A DNA stretch of 64,000 nucleotides from Apostichopus japonicus (lineage: Eukaryota; Echinodermata; Holothuroidea; Aspidochirotida; Stichopodidae). The notes under the pieces are model-generated. The model was given only the letters and a program-made list of their open reading frames with translations. It searched no databases and was not told where the DNA came from. Shown one piece after another: positions 34,095-46,101 of this stretch. A program made the position numbers and the translations under genes. Each line of letters starts with the position of its first letter. Within the stretch, counting starts at the first letter, position 1. Location: contig NC_092577.1 in NCBI RefSeq assembly GCF_037975245.1, positions 24,733,398-24,797,397 on the forward strand, given 5' to 3'.

Positions 34095-36123
34095 GTACGG
34101 GCAGAAGAGCAATGAGCTACAAGCAGCTTGCTATGGGGAATATTCTGGTTGATGGTCTGCCACCTGGTATTACCTGCAAACGACCGTCTGCGTATGGAGT
34201 CCATGATCTGCAAGCAATATTACGCAGCAAAAATAGTATTACCATCCGTAACTTTGTTTTATTTGTATGTCTTACTAGTAAAGCACAAGGCCAACAAGTG
34301 TTACCTTTCAGTGAGCAGATATCCTTTTGCTTTCTACAGTCATTTACAGTCATCAATGGTTATAAAGCTAAGCAGGACAATTGGAACACTTACAAACATG
34401 ATATGAGAGTAGGGGAGGGGGGGGGGGTGAGTGGACATAGGGGCTGGGTGTTTTTGCTGCAGAACTTCATTGAAATTGTCACATGATACATGCTGGTAGG
34501 TACACACAATACCAGCTTAAAGGGAAATAATCACAATGAAATATATTCACTGAAATGGAGAAGAGAGGGGTCTGTCCATAATATAGATAGTTGTATGTTA
34601 TAGTTACACCACGACAAACATTTTGACCTGGGCTTTAGGGTACTTGCAGTTTTTTCGTCCTGTAATGGTGTTCACGACTGTACACATTTATATTGTCCAT
34701 ATATTGTTGTATATACTTATAGTGTGTGTAAGTTCTCATGAGAACATATTGTAACCTATCAAAATTATTTCACTTTCATTGCTTTTCCTCACAAGGTTCT
34801 TCCAGCAATGCAACTATTACTCCACTGGCCAATTCCCCATCAGCAAATGAACATGGTACGTACAAAACTTATATCGAACTTAAAGTTTGGTGATATAACA
34901 TACTTTTTAAAAATATCTTTTGTTCGATTTTACAGCACAAGTCATTTCACTTCCTGTTCAAAATCTAAACCTTTTGGTTTAAGCTAGTTGACCATTTGTT
35001 AAAAATTCTCTGGAGCAAAATGACTGTACTACACTGAGACTAATTGTTGTTCTGCAGTTTTGTAGTGACCATGATCAGAATGTTAATATGTGGGCAGCAG
35101 AATTGCACATATCAAAGCTTACTTGCTTGCTCACTGTGTTTGTTCCCTTTTCTCTTTGCAGTGTCTGTGAGTGATGAGAGTCAAATGCTAGACCTTTTGT
35201 AGTATCTTAGGGGAGTATTTGTCACCATGACACTCAGGCAAACCCTTGTTAGTACTCAGTGTGCCAGTGAGCATTCCTATCCTAAAAAGTGACAAATGTC
35301 ATGTCCAGTGCATGACGTAATACCCAATGTGATTGTTTCTTATTAAAACTAATGAGTCTGAGATAAACATCCATAACAGAAGTGAATTACATTAAAGTCA
35401 TTAACTTGTAGCTTCTGTCCTTGTTAAATGTGAATGGTACCATTACTTCCTGCCATTACATTGTGCTGAAATAGCAAATTGTTTATTCTTTTTATCCCTC
35501 TCATCATCTCGTTTCATTGGAAGTTACGAAGATTGTAACATCCCGATGCATGAGTTTGCACTTCTAATGGAACTATGTATCATCTTCATAATCTCCATAG
35601 AACCTGCAGTCATTCTGCTGGACATATTTGAAGACTTACACTCATGTCCTGAAAATATTGAGGAAGATGTGCATGAAGAGGTACAAGCAGGAGAAGAAAA
35701 AGAGCAGGAGGACGAAGCAGGTATGGTGACCCTCTTTCCATAGTATTACACCTTAACCAACAATGTAGATGATTCTGTTGCTTTTAACAGATGTCTCAAC
35801 ATGCTTATATCTGTTGCACATTGTGGGTTCCTGCTGCTTGCAGGGCATAGGCCTACTAATTTTAACCTACTTTTCAAGCTGGAGTAGCAACTTCCTGATT
35901 AATCATTCACGACTATTATTGTTAAATGATTAAGTTTTCCATGCTATTAATTTTTTTTGTTTGGGTTTCAGCTGATTTCTTCCCGGTGGAGAAAGTCCTT
36001 AAGAAGAGGCAGAAGAAGGGATAAACTCAGTATCTGGTCAAGTGGCACGGGTACTCTTCCAAATATAATCAATGGGTAGATGCAGGGAGCATCTCAAAGG
36101 AAGCCCTGGATCTGTGTAAAGGT
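34095..36123 (+). pseudogene. Multi-exon chromodomain gene relic
   Basis: Candidate exons are joined by phase-1 introns. 34095-~34240 (acceptor GATGCAG; MSYKQLAMGNILVDGLPP) and 34796-34855 (SSNATITPLANSPSANEH, donor GTACGT) are possible, as is 35162 onward. The best supported are 35610-35720, ending EEKEQEDEA with donor GTATGG, and 35972-36123 after acceptor TTTGGGTTTCAG. The last exon reads DFFPVEKVLKKRQKKG, a TAA, then TQYLVKWHGYSSKYNQWVD: a chromodomain with its aromatic-cage F, W and W. Chromodomains bind methylated histone tails and occur in heterochromatin proteins and in transposon-derived proteins. The TAA inside the domain indicates a pseudogene or a sequencing error. An acidic stretch precedes the domain. 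The first exons may belong to another gene. Confidence 0.5.
35972..36123 (+). pseudogene. Chromodomain exon with in-frame TAA
   Basis: Most secure exon of the locus. The 251-bp intron before it (35721-35971) has GT-AG ends and joins E-D-E-A to A-D-F-F without a frame change. The chromodomain core FPVEKVL, QYLVKWHGY, NQWV is intact except for a stop codon in the loop after KKRQKKG. Confidence 0.7.
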
Positions 36124-36280
36124 ATTTAAGGATTTCCACTTATATCTCCTTAATTTTTTATTTACAATAGCATAATTGTTTAAGTAGTAGCTGGGCAAGT
36201 ATTTGGTTGTATGCTGAGTGTAATTAAGATGTTTTAGTAGAGTAAATGCCAGGCTACGGCATGACGTTGTCATGTTTCCT

Positions 36281-36608
36281 TGTTTAGGTATATGAGTTCT
36301 TTTAAGCAATCAAGTACAACACAGTCGACGTAGAGTATTAACAAATAACATGTTATAATTGATTGCGTTACATTATGCTGTACAGGACAGATATATAGGA
36401 CGACATGTCCAAGGTTACTTGTTGACAGATGGAGAGACAGGGTCAACAAGGACGAGCAGACGGCATGCTTTAACTTATATATCAATATGCAAATACACAG
36501 CTTATTAACATACAGGTGCAGATTATACAATGTAGTGCATCGTTTATGCATTCATATGTACGTGTACAATAATAACGTGTTCAATAGTACGTGTTCAATA
36601 ATATTACA
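36281..36608 (-). repeat. LTR of a Ty3/gypsy-type element
   Basis: On the minus strand a purine tract AAAGAAAGGGAGA directly precedes TGTAATATTATTGAACACG, and ~328 bp later the segment ends CCTAAACA, giving TG...CA ends. It lies just downstream of a pol 3' end, the expected place for a 3' LTR and its polypurine tract. No partner LTR is in the window. Confidence 0.6.
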
Positions 36609-36733
36609 TCTCCCTTTCTTTAATAAGTTGGGGGAGTCTTAGGCTACAATTTAATTAAACTTTCTTAATAATTACAAGTGCTTTGTGTAAGTCTGGTAGT
36701 ATTTCGCAAACAATACTACACAGCTTGTAAAAA

Positions 36734-37145
36734 TTATAAATCCAACATCAATCTTTTCTTTACTCTCTGACCAGACCTAGTAATATAAACATCTTCTTGT
36801 GGGTCTGGACCTTCTGGCTCTGGTGCCAGAATATTTTCTATTTCTCAACTGGGGTCAGAGTTATGGTTTATAGTCTCTGACTGGGGTAAAACCTTTTCCC
36901 CTTCCTTTAAATGTTTCCTATTCCTCCTCAGTTTTCCGCCCGAGTCGGTTTGAATTTCATACGATCGTGGTTCGTGTCTTTGCTTAAGTTATGTACCTGG
37001 GGTCCATTTGCCTGAACTGTAGTCTTGTACATATACACTTTGTCCGGGAACCAACGGACTCAAAGGTTTTGCTGTTTTATCATGATAGAATTTATGTGTG
37101 TCCTGCCTATCCTGCAATCACAATCAACATTCTTATTTTGTACTC
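36734..37145 (-). pseudogene. Ty3/gypsy pol 3' end (integrase C-terminus)
   Basis: The minus strand in one frame reads KFYHDKTAKPLSPL, PGQSVYVQDYSSGKW, PRSYEIQTDSGGKLRRNRKHL and, near the end, VYITRSGQRVKK. The order YHD..AK.L.PL.PG..V.VQ, GKW, RSYEI.T..G...RRNR.HL is the hallmark C-terminal region of gypsy-class integrases, which insert the cDNA into chromosomes. Two in-frame stops interrupt it (after GKWTPGT and after HNSDPS), and everything 5' of it is missing, so this is a dead truncated copy whose 3' LTR follows. Confidence 0.8.
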
Positions 37146-40100
37146 TGACAGGAAGATTAGATTTCACCTTACGATTGAGCTGTATTAATATATATTTAAT
37201 ACATTTACATGTGTGGTTTGGGTTTCTTAAATGTATTATGAGGAAATATGAATAAAATATTTGTGTTTGTGAAAAGATGCATGGAAAAATGAGAACATTT
37301 TCTAAGGGCATGGGTAGCATATTGCATGTTTGAAGTATTTTACACAGCTGCTGTGTATGTCAGTGTTATTTCTGTTATGTGTATGTTTATTAGTTGCAGT
37401 AGAGGCTGCAATTGTCAGTAGTTTGGAGGGCATTCGATTGCCAGGTCTTGAGTCAGATAAACACCTCAATAGATGCACTAAATGCACGAAACTCATCATG
37501 TATGCTTTCTCTTTTCAACCACGCATCGCTCCGCAGGAAAGCCCTCAATTATTTATATTATAACACCCTATATTATAGGGTTACATTATAACACCCTAAC
37601 AATGCCCATTTCAACAGTGTTATAGTCAAATACCAGTTTAATATGGTAGTAGTTGATGTACAGATTTAGCCTGCGGATATGAAGTTTTGGATACTTGTCC
37701 AGTTTTTCTAAACATAAAAATACAATCCATGGTGATAGAACATTTGCTAAGTGTGGTAAAAAGTGTAGAACGCCCTCCCTCCGGATCTCTGCATCATTCT
37801 GAGCATTCATAGTTTAAGAAGCGTTTGAAACATCTCTTTCCAAAATCTGATTATTACTTTATGAGACTAACTGCAGAGAAACAACCATTGTTTAACCTTT
37901 TTTTTCTTTTTTTTTGTTAGTAATGTCTGCCTTGTAGTTTGTATCATATTGTCTGCTTTGTTTTCAACACAACCATACATGCCTGGTTTTCAAGGCCATG
38001 CATAAACCTTTTCATTGAAAAGGTTTTTCTTGTACACAAAATTGCTTGCTTTCACTCAGAAATGCTTCATTAAAAAGTGACATATGTATCGAATCGATAA
38101 CATGACATAAGGAAAAAATATACTAGGCACACAAGTATGTAGAAAATTTGAGTAAACAGTTTTTATTTGCTCATTTACAGGATTTTCAACCATTGAACTT
38201 TCTACACAGCATTTGTACCCCCCATCTGGGGCAATGTCAGCAAATAATTTAATAAGTTTTGCCACCATATCAAGTATGAGCTGAAGTTTTGTCATGAATG
38301 GTCAGGTGCTATGTTTTGAAGGTTTTCAGTTTTGAAATTGGGTCACCTCAAACAAACTTTCCACTCCCCAAAAGTTAATAAGGGCTATGTACCTATAGAG
38401 TTTGTTGTACATGTAAGCTGCTCATGTTTCTATCAATGCATCTTTTGTTAATGGATATACGTTGAATTTATTAATGAAACTTAATTGACTGTTACCGCTA
38501 CTTGGCCTCAACCAAAACAAAAAATTGCCCTGAAAATGAAAGAGATTATGTTGTCACTTTAAAACAATGTTTTGAAGTTTAAAAAGCAGTCCGTTGAAAT
38601 ATGCGTCAATAAATTCAGAGAGATATAAGATACTGAAGCCAAGGTCGACAGTCAAAGTTTCAGCTACGTTCACAAAACTCCAACTACCTAATACTGCATT
38701 AGATGGTTCTCATATTTTTCACCACTGCTTGATTCAGTCTAAAACAATTGGAATTAACCTAGGAACAAAATTTGAAGGGCAAGCATCTTTGCATCTAGTG
38801 ATATTGTGTCAAAATGTAGTCACTACACAAACAACATCTCATGATTCTCTCAGCTTGTGTGTAGGAACGAAACGAAGAATTAACAAACATTATGAGACTA
38901 CTTCACATACCACTGTTAACCCATTTGTTGCAAAATGTTAGGTTTGGGCAGGAAAAGACGTAACATACAACAGAAAGCCATATATTTGAGCAACTTGGAG
39001 GGAAAAATTGTAATGACTTTGCAGCAAGCAGCTTGGACTTATTTACTATTTATATGCCACATAGTACACCACCAAGAAATCTCTTTTAGTGCTGCTGTTA
39101 GTATACATACATTTTTCTTGACCGCTGTACTAGCACTAAAACTTTTCATGGATTTCTGTACAAGAACACGTAATGTTCTTTACATACTATAATAAGAGAC
39201 ATTGGTAAAAATGGTAATATCAAGTAATATGAAAAGATGTAAATAACTGTTACTCATCACCAACGTTATACTGTGAGCGAGTTAACCAGATGTGCTACTC
39301 CCAGTGACATTAGTGAAAGATTCAACTTGGAAATAATTTTGGTTTTGCAAGGAGGTCAACGCTATGTTGGTAAGGACAGAGTCCACAGCCATACTGAGGT
39401 ATTTGGGGTTAATTTGACATGATTCCGTGTATACCTGGTAGTACATGTATCTTGGATACGTGTCTTCTTCTGCACATGCGGAGTAATGAAATGAACATGA
39501 AATAATTTTAAAGCATGGATTTACCTATTGGGATTGGTAACTACTGGTACCTTAAAAACTCTCAATGAGACTTATGAATGAACTTATCAGTAGAGCTGCT
39601 ACATGTAAATTACACGTAGGGGCAATACGTGTGATCACTCAAACCCTCACTGCTAGGACTTAAAAATTAGAAAGGTAGGACCAGCTTTCTAGAACCATTC
39701 AGTACTTCAGCAAGAGTTAACAATGAAAGATATCACCTGAAACATAAAATTCACTTAAGAAAAGTTGTCCAGTCTGTCTGATATCCTAGAAATATCGAAT
39801 TCTGTTCCCATTAATTACTTCAATGAAAATCTCAATTACTTCAATTGAAAAGTTATTTATAAGTTGAGGTATGCTTGTATTATTTGGAACCCAGAGAAAT
39901 CAAATGACCAGCACTCTCATCCACTACTCAAAGGTGATCATATGCATCATCCTGACATAGATATATGTATTACCATTAAATACAAAGAATACGTTTTAAG
40001 TATTATAAGACGGTTGACCTTGCATTACACTCTGACTACCTTGGTAGGTCAATGACTTTATCCCCTTAGAACCATGTACATTTGTCTTAAATACTTTACT

Positions 40101-40700
40101 AAAATATTGTCTTCAATTGTCACCTTTGTAAACAAAATCCTGAGTCATACATGTGCAACATTAATATGTTTGGGTCTGGGAGGGTCTTTTGTGATTTATG
40201 GGGAATTGAATTTGGACATCTTATACATACTAAGAGAAATTCAACACAGCTATCTTACCACTTGATGGTAACTTGGGTTTAACAGCACCTTTCATCACGA
40301 GTTGCTAGACATCCCCCTGTCAGATTAGCAAATTAAAGACCAAAATATCAATTACAAACAAACTCGTTTACAAACGATCAGCATTAATGCAAATCCACAT
40401 TATTAATTCAAAAGTTTCAGTCTCAACATACCAATCTTTTACCACAGATAACATGTCGCTTATCAGTCGTCGAAGGTTACAAGAATAAGGCTAGAACGTT
40501 AAACATAAGCCAGACAGCAAATCTACACTTTGGTTTTAATTATGCTAGATGAAAAATTGTATATTAATGTGACACCCTAGGTTGTCAGGTATAGCAAGGA
40601 TGAAGAACATACTTCAATCTAAGTAGTACAGCAACAGTCATTGAGATATAACAAACAAAATTCACAATGGCCGCTAATGGCCGCGATTGAAACTTTTCTT
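37146..40700. other. Long non-coding stretch
   Basis: No gene or named repeat recognised on either strand. Open frames such as 38594-38941 (+) have no motif and no splice support. The DNA is AT-rich with short T-runs. Confidence 0.45.
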
Positions 40701-41650
40701 GTATTCAGCATACAGATTGATCTCTGTCAAAGACAACAGGCTTCTTTTACTCAATGTGGTACACGTACAAGCAGACGCATGGCAAGGTAAACCCTGGGTC
40801 TGAAAGATTTTGCGTCTGTTGGCCTCAAACTAGGGGACAGCTAATTTTCGTAAACTGTGCCTGGTCAGTTCCCCAACGTTAATACATCCACACCTGAAGT
40901 TTTGCAATTTGCATAATATGATGAAAAACTTCAACAATGGAAGCAAAGACATATTATAACGATGATTCATAATGATATTGTCCATTCCAATAGCAACATT
41001 GTATATGCCAACTCTACCTACCTTTGTGCTTAGGCATGTATGCAGCGACGTACATGGCAATTCTGAAATTTACCGACATACTTAAGTTACTTCAGATTTC
41101 GTAGAGACTTCTGATACTTATCTACAAATGCCTTCAAGCTAATTTTCAATTGAAAACAACCTTCTCATATTCTTATGAGGCAAAGGGCACATGTTATCTA
41201 ATAGGCTAGTCGGTGGGAGATACGGTAGGTTATAAAATAACCTTGCTTGCAAGATCTGAGCGAGTGGATGACCGACATTGCACTTGCAAAGAATAATGGG
41301 AAAATTTAAGAAACCAATAAAAGCTAATTACTTTAATGTGAGTGATGTTTCTTCTGTCGATCACCAATAGCTGATATTTTGAAATAAACGAGCAAAAGCA
41401 CAAAAACTAAAGAGATGACTGCGGTTTGTCCAAGCTTCCTGACGTAAGATATGTTTACAATGTTACCACAAATTTACCTCTGGTGACCCTGAATGATCTT
41501 TTACCTCCACCAAAATAATAGGCTTCTTTTACTTAATGAGGTACTTTTACACACCAAATATGATATTGGTCCAAGCTTCCCTTCTTGAGATATCCTGTTT
41601 ACAAGCAAGGTGTCTCACACATACACACTGATCCGCCTGCTTGACTGCAA
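40701..41650. repeat. Diverged intergenic repeat, two partial copies
   Basis: AGGCTTCTTTTACT.AATG.GGTAC appears at 40738-40763 and 41520-41546; the second is preceded by ACCTCTGGTGACC, a word also in the 12.5-13.4-kb tandem repeat. CCAAGCTTCC is repeated at 41430 and 41571. This suggests an old, widely dispersed repeat family. Confidence 0.45.
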
Positions 41651-42409
41651 GGTTATGATTATCATCAAAACGAAACAAGACAGGAATTAGCAATTCAACT
41701 AATCATGAGGCCCGCCAATGTTTTTGCTTATGTTTGGAGAGCATCATGAACTAACAAAGTGTATCTTTCTATGGGTTTGCAACTGACTACTGAAATTGAA
41801 ACTTCTTAACTATTAGCTCATGATAGCTGTAAAACACCTTTGTCCAGTCATTTCATGTTGTGGTAGCTTATAACTGTAGTGATCTTTGAGGACATGCTAT
41901 GATGAAATACTGATAAATGTTTGAATAATATTATTCATAAGCAATGATAACTATTTATCAAAATCTGTTGTAGCCACGCATATGTTTCAATGAGCACTGT
42001 TACTTTCGGAGTAAAAGGTAGAAGGTAGAAGTCCACTTTTTGCTTTTCTTCTCTGCCACGGACCATCTGTTAAAAAAAGGAAATTGTATTACAATTTGGC
42101 TAGCAGTGGAATCCACTCATACAATATCACTAAACGCTGTTCTTCATAGGAGGACTTACTTTGTGAACAGTTGGCATAATTTTTTTTACCCTTTTACACT
42201 CAAAAATATTTTTGTCAAGCAGGTCACATACTAGGAAACTTGACTTTAAAGGTTACCTAGTAAATGTCTGAGATAATTGCCATAGGTTGCCATAGTAACT
42301 ACGTCATAGACATAACTGTTTAACAAATACAGGCACTACATGTTTGGGTGTAGACATTACTGTTAACCCTAACCCACAACAACTGGGCCAAAACTGTACA
42401 CTGCCAAAA
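41651..42409. other. Non-coding stretch
   Basis: Nothing supported. Confidence 0.45.
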
Positions 42410-42534
42410 CATTCTGGCAGGGCATTATGCTGGGATCTATTCCAACTGTGAGCAGACTTCAGATGACGATCAATCCGTATTGTTAGCTTTCCATACTGGC
42501 GGCAATCTTCAACATGACAGTCATCAATGTTTAT
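42410..42534 (-). CDS. Putative zinc-finger exon (C..C...DRHL...H)
   Basis: A minus-strand acceptor TTCATTTCATGCAG is followed by INIDDCHVEDCRQY, then RIDRHLKSAHSW. The C-x4-C spacing plus DRHLK..H resembles single fingers seen at the start of exons of recombinase- or transposon-associated proteins in marine invertebrates. No partner exons were identified, and the 3' limit is a guess. No function is proposed. Confidence 0.35.
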
Positions 42535-42629
42535 CTGCATGAAATGAACAAAATGTGTGTTAAATTTATTTTAACAGAGTATCTAATGGATTGCATTCAT
42601 TACTGATGAGCTTATATCCAATATACAAG

Positions 42630-42843
42630 CAGTGGCGGAGCTAGGGGGGTCGAGAAGGGTCTGTAGGGGCGCTTTCAACACTAAGCGGAGCGCCACCACA
42701 GGTTGGCGCGGAGCGAACAGAACCTTTTTGAGTATGGATACTCCCTAGATCACCGGAAATTACCCTTTCCAGGCCTTGCTAATTAGCAGATAAACAAAGA
42801 ATAAATAGGTGTCCCCCCTGACTGTATGGACGCTCCGCCACTG
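42630..42843. mobile_element. 214-bp hAT-type MITE with perfect 8-bp TSD
   Basis: CAGTGGCGGAGCTAGGGGGG at the left and GGACGCTCCGCCACTG at the right are inverted ends. TATACAAG duplicates flank it exactly (42622-42629, 42844-42851). The interior holds GGTTGGCGCGGAGCGAA...CTCCCTAGATCACCGG...TTTCCAGGCC, shared with 28130-28215, 28980-29060 and 31055-31145, so this copy defines that family. Confidence 0.9.
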
Positions 42844-42851
42844 TATACAAG

Positions 42852-44009
42852 TAGTAGCATCAATATCGAATGCGTCTTCTCCTGACTTTCAACTTGTCTA
42901 ACTACATGACCATAAACAGGAAGGAAACCACTCTCTTATCATATCTTTCCTACATTTCTTTTAATTCAATAGTGGTTGTGCCCATATAAAGGTAACATGT
43001 TATTACTTCATCATTTAAATGCATTAGCAAAGCTACCCATGTATGCAAATTTTACAAACTTGAACATTTTATCACAACTGCATTCGATAGTTTAGATCTT
43101 AAATTTTGAAGGACCTATACCAAATCAAAACTGATTAGACATAGGTCGAAACACAGTTCTGTTCTATGCACAAGGCCTATTCCGCCAGCATAGCTATAGC
43201 CAAAGTGAAGGGTTTAAGAAGCAAAAGTAAACTTAACCTTGTTACACAACAAGCATCAAACCCAATTGCCAATAGGCACTGTCACACTGGTACCAAACTA
43301 TATGAACATGAATTTTCAAGTACAATAAACATAATAGCCCTGCAGTAGTGCTGTGCATCACCTCTACTGTGTTACACTCCATTTGACAGTTTGTGCGATC
43401 TGCTGAACGTTGTTGTAACCTCATTACCCCATCTACGCTGCACCTACATCATCTCTCACACTTAGCTATTTGGCTAACTTCACCATGGAGATCTCTAGCA
43501 CCAGATTTTCCTCTCTAAAATGATCACCATAGAAGTTGAATTCAAAAAATGTTTAATTTGGCTCAAACACGATTGTAGCACTAAACCAGGCAGTATGCCA
43601 AGCAAGAAGGTGAAAGACGGAAACATTCGTGTGAAAAATTAGATCTCCAAGTGTCACTTTCAGACACTTTTCCATCTGATTAGCCAATAAAGTTGTCTGT
43701 TTTGGCCCCATGATATATAGCATGCTAAGAGAAAGTAATGGAGTGTATCACTGTGCACAGAGAGTGTAAGTAGGCCTAGACTTATTACTAGTAATAATAC
43801 TGTAGGCCAAAATTAAGCTAGGCCTAACCCAGGCCTATATATGCATCGGACCGTCAGTAGCGTTACTGTTACTTTGTTTAGGCGTTAAAAACTCGAACCG
43901 TTTAGGCTAGTGCGTGTGTTCATTAATACGCGGTTCCAAAAATGAAGTCGTATTTGTACTAGTCATTAGCTTTATGCTAGTGTTACGAGGGCCCATTGTA
44001 GCCTAACGC
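42852..44009. other. Non-coding stretch
   Basis: No supported gene, RNA or repeat. Confidence 0.45.
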
Positions 44010-45042
44010 TAGTCACTGCTAGTGAGGAACCTAATGTTATAATATAGAAAGTATTTGAAATTGCCTACGTGATAAATCAGTATTTGAGAAATTAGGTCGG
44101 GTTACCGTGTAAGAATGTTATAATACACGATTGTTCTGGTATATTCCTTATGATGACGCGCTGGTCTCGGGTTAACGTCGGTTTACGTGAGATCGCGTGT
44201 AAGCTGTGCACACATCTTCGTGGATTCTCTGGAATGTTCGCGAGATATGCAAAGGACTTCCGCGAAACCTAGAAACTGGGTCGCATTGTTCCTCAGGTGT
44301 ATCGAGATAGATCTAGATGATTCTTGACATGGCGAATCGTATAAACGCCCAGATTGGAGAGTTTGTCAGTTTCTGAACGAATACAAGCGACGACACATAT
44401 TATGCCATTCTACTATATATCGTCAGTGCTCAACTGCCAGTAGTTTCTGAGGGATTGAGATATCGATACCAAGATTGATTCTGTACTTCCATTCAGAAGT
44501 TTGAAGAGGACTTTGCTGTGAAAATAAAGTTTTTCAGTCGTTATTTCGGAGGTGAAGAATTTCTGTCTCCGTTGAGGAAGTTCGTTACGCCATGAGTTGG
44601 TGGCTATAAAGCTGATTTTGGACTGACTCTGGTAATATTTAGTCGGCGAGAAGTTCGACTTGTGCTTCACTCGATTGTGGCTGGAAGTTCGTCTTCTATT
44701 TTGGAGCATCGCCGGAAAGAAGGTGACTGCTGTTTCTGGGATCGCGAGAAACTTCGTCGAGGACCAGTGAATTTCGCGGTACAACGGACCGAGAATCGTC
44801 GTCATCGAGGTCGTGGCCGCTGAGGGATATCGCCGTCGGAAGAGACCAGCGTGTTTTAAAGTGTATCCTATCTTGTTAAGTTTGTGAGTAATTTCTATAT
44901 ATTTGTAAATTACCACTTGTTGTTGTTGGTTCAGACTCCATTGTTCAATATAGTTTACGTTCTCATTCAAATTCTCTAGACATGTCAATTTGTCTGTCTG
45001 TGTTCCTTACGGAAACGAATCTAGGCTTGTGTCTCGTTAAAA
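44010..45042. repeat. LTR-like dispersed repeat, copy 1
   Basis: About 1.03 kb matching 58567-59520 along its length, from GTCACTG.TAGTGAGGAAC to TTGTGTC.CGTTAA.AATTA. Copy 2 lacks some internal bases. A GTATAAA element lies near 44339 (GTATAAAAA in copy 2). It behaves like a solo LTR, but TG/CA ends and a TSD are not certain. The minus-strand frame 44413-44988 is a by-product. Confidence 0.75.
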
Positions 45043-45953
45043 ATTAGTAATGTTGCACCATACATGCACTGTGGAAGAGTACCTACCTCTACCTACATGT
45101 TGAAGGAATGGGCAACATATATTTATCTATGAGAACCATGCAATGTTTTTTGTTCACTATTGCATAAGATTATTTACATTGTAGAACAATATATGAACCT
45201 AATATTTGTATGAATGGTCGATTTGTTGTCAGACTTGAGGCATGCAATCTGTGTTGTAGACTGTTGCGCATCATACTTACAATGTGAAATGATATATACT
45301 ACCTATTGTTTGAATGGTCAACACACTTTTCAAACTGGAGCAATGCAATCTGTGTTGTACAATATGGTGGGTGCTTTCTGGATCTGGAATAGGTCTGTTA
45401 CCAATTGATTCTGTTTTCAGCATATATTTCAGGTTGTATTGTAATGCCATTTATGATGCATTATACTGACTTCATGGTAGAGTAATTTAACACTGTAACC
45501 TGTCCGAAGTTGTACCATATTAAGAAAGTTATAGCCTGTCTTTGGGATTCTAACACCTAGTGTTTGAATGAATGATCTACATACACCTATTTAACTACTT
45601 AACTCTTGCAATCTGTATTGTTCATCGTAGCATATTTCTGGCTACAGTATTGTGGAACAATATGCCTACCTAATGTAATTCTTTTGCCTTTGAAAGCATA
45701 AATAACAACTGTATGTTATGTCTCATTGCAACCTCATACTGCATCACCTATGGGAGCAGCTAGTTATGCTAAGCTTGAACACATTTCCCATTGGTAAACC
45801 ATGATCTCATCTCGGAACTTTTAGTCAGTAGGGCTGTGGAGGTTGAATTAATCTACTAGCAGTTTCAGTGTTGTCATTAATGACACACATTCAGGTAAAT
45901 ACTTTTGTGACTGTTGACTTTTTTGTACTACATGTTTATTCCATCATTTCAGG
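45043..45953. other. Non-coding stretch
   Basis: No gene or named repeat; loosely repeated words such as GCAATCTGTGTTGTA occur at 45245 and 45346. Confidence 0.45.
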
Positions 45954-46101
45954 GAGGAAAGAGATACTATCATTTCTGAAAACAGGAACAAGCATGATTG
46001 GTGGAACATAAGAGCTAAAGTTCTGAAAGAAAAGGCCATAAGGGATAGACTACGACAGCAAAGAATCTACCTGACTTTTTTGGGTTTTTTGGAAAGCTGA
46101 A
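45954..46101 (+). CDS. Putative terminal exon with basic helix
   Basis: Acceptor CCATCATTTCAG is followed by a 48-codon frame, EERDTIISENRNKHDWW then IRAKVLKEKAIRDRLRQQR, ending in TGA. Charged helical composition and a good acceptor suggest a real last exon, but there is no motif and no upstream exon. Confidence 0.25.

Noticed and set aside
44413-44988. 191-codon minus-strand frame
   Set aside because: Lies in the LTR-like repeat; the second copy at 59097-59471 is shortened by indels that do not respect codons, and no motif is visible.
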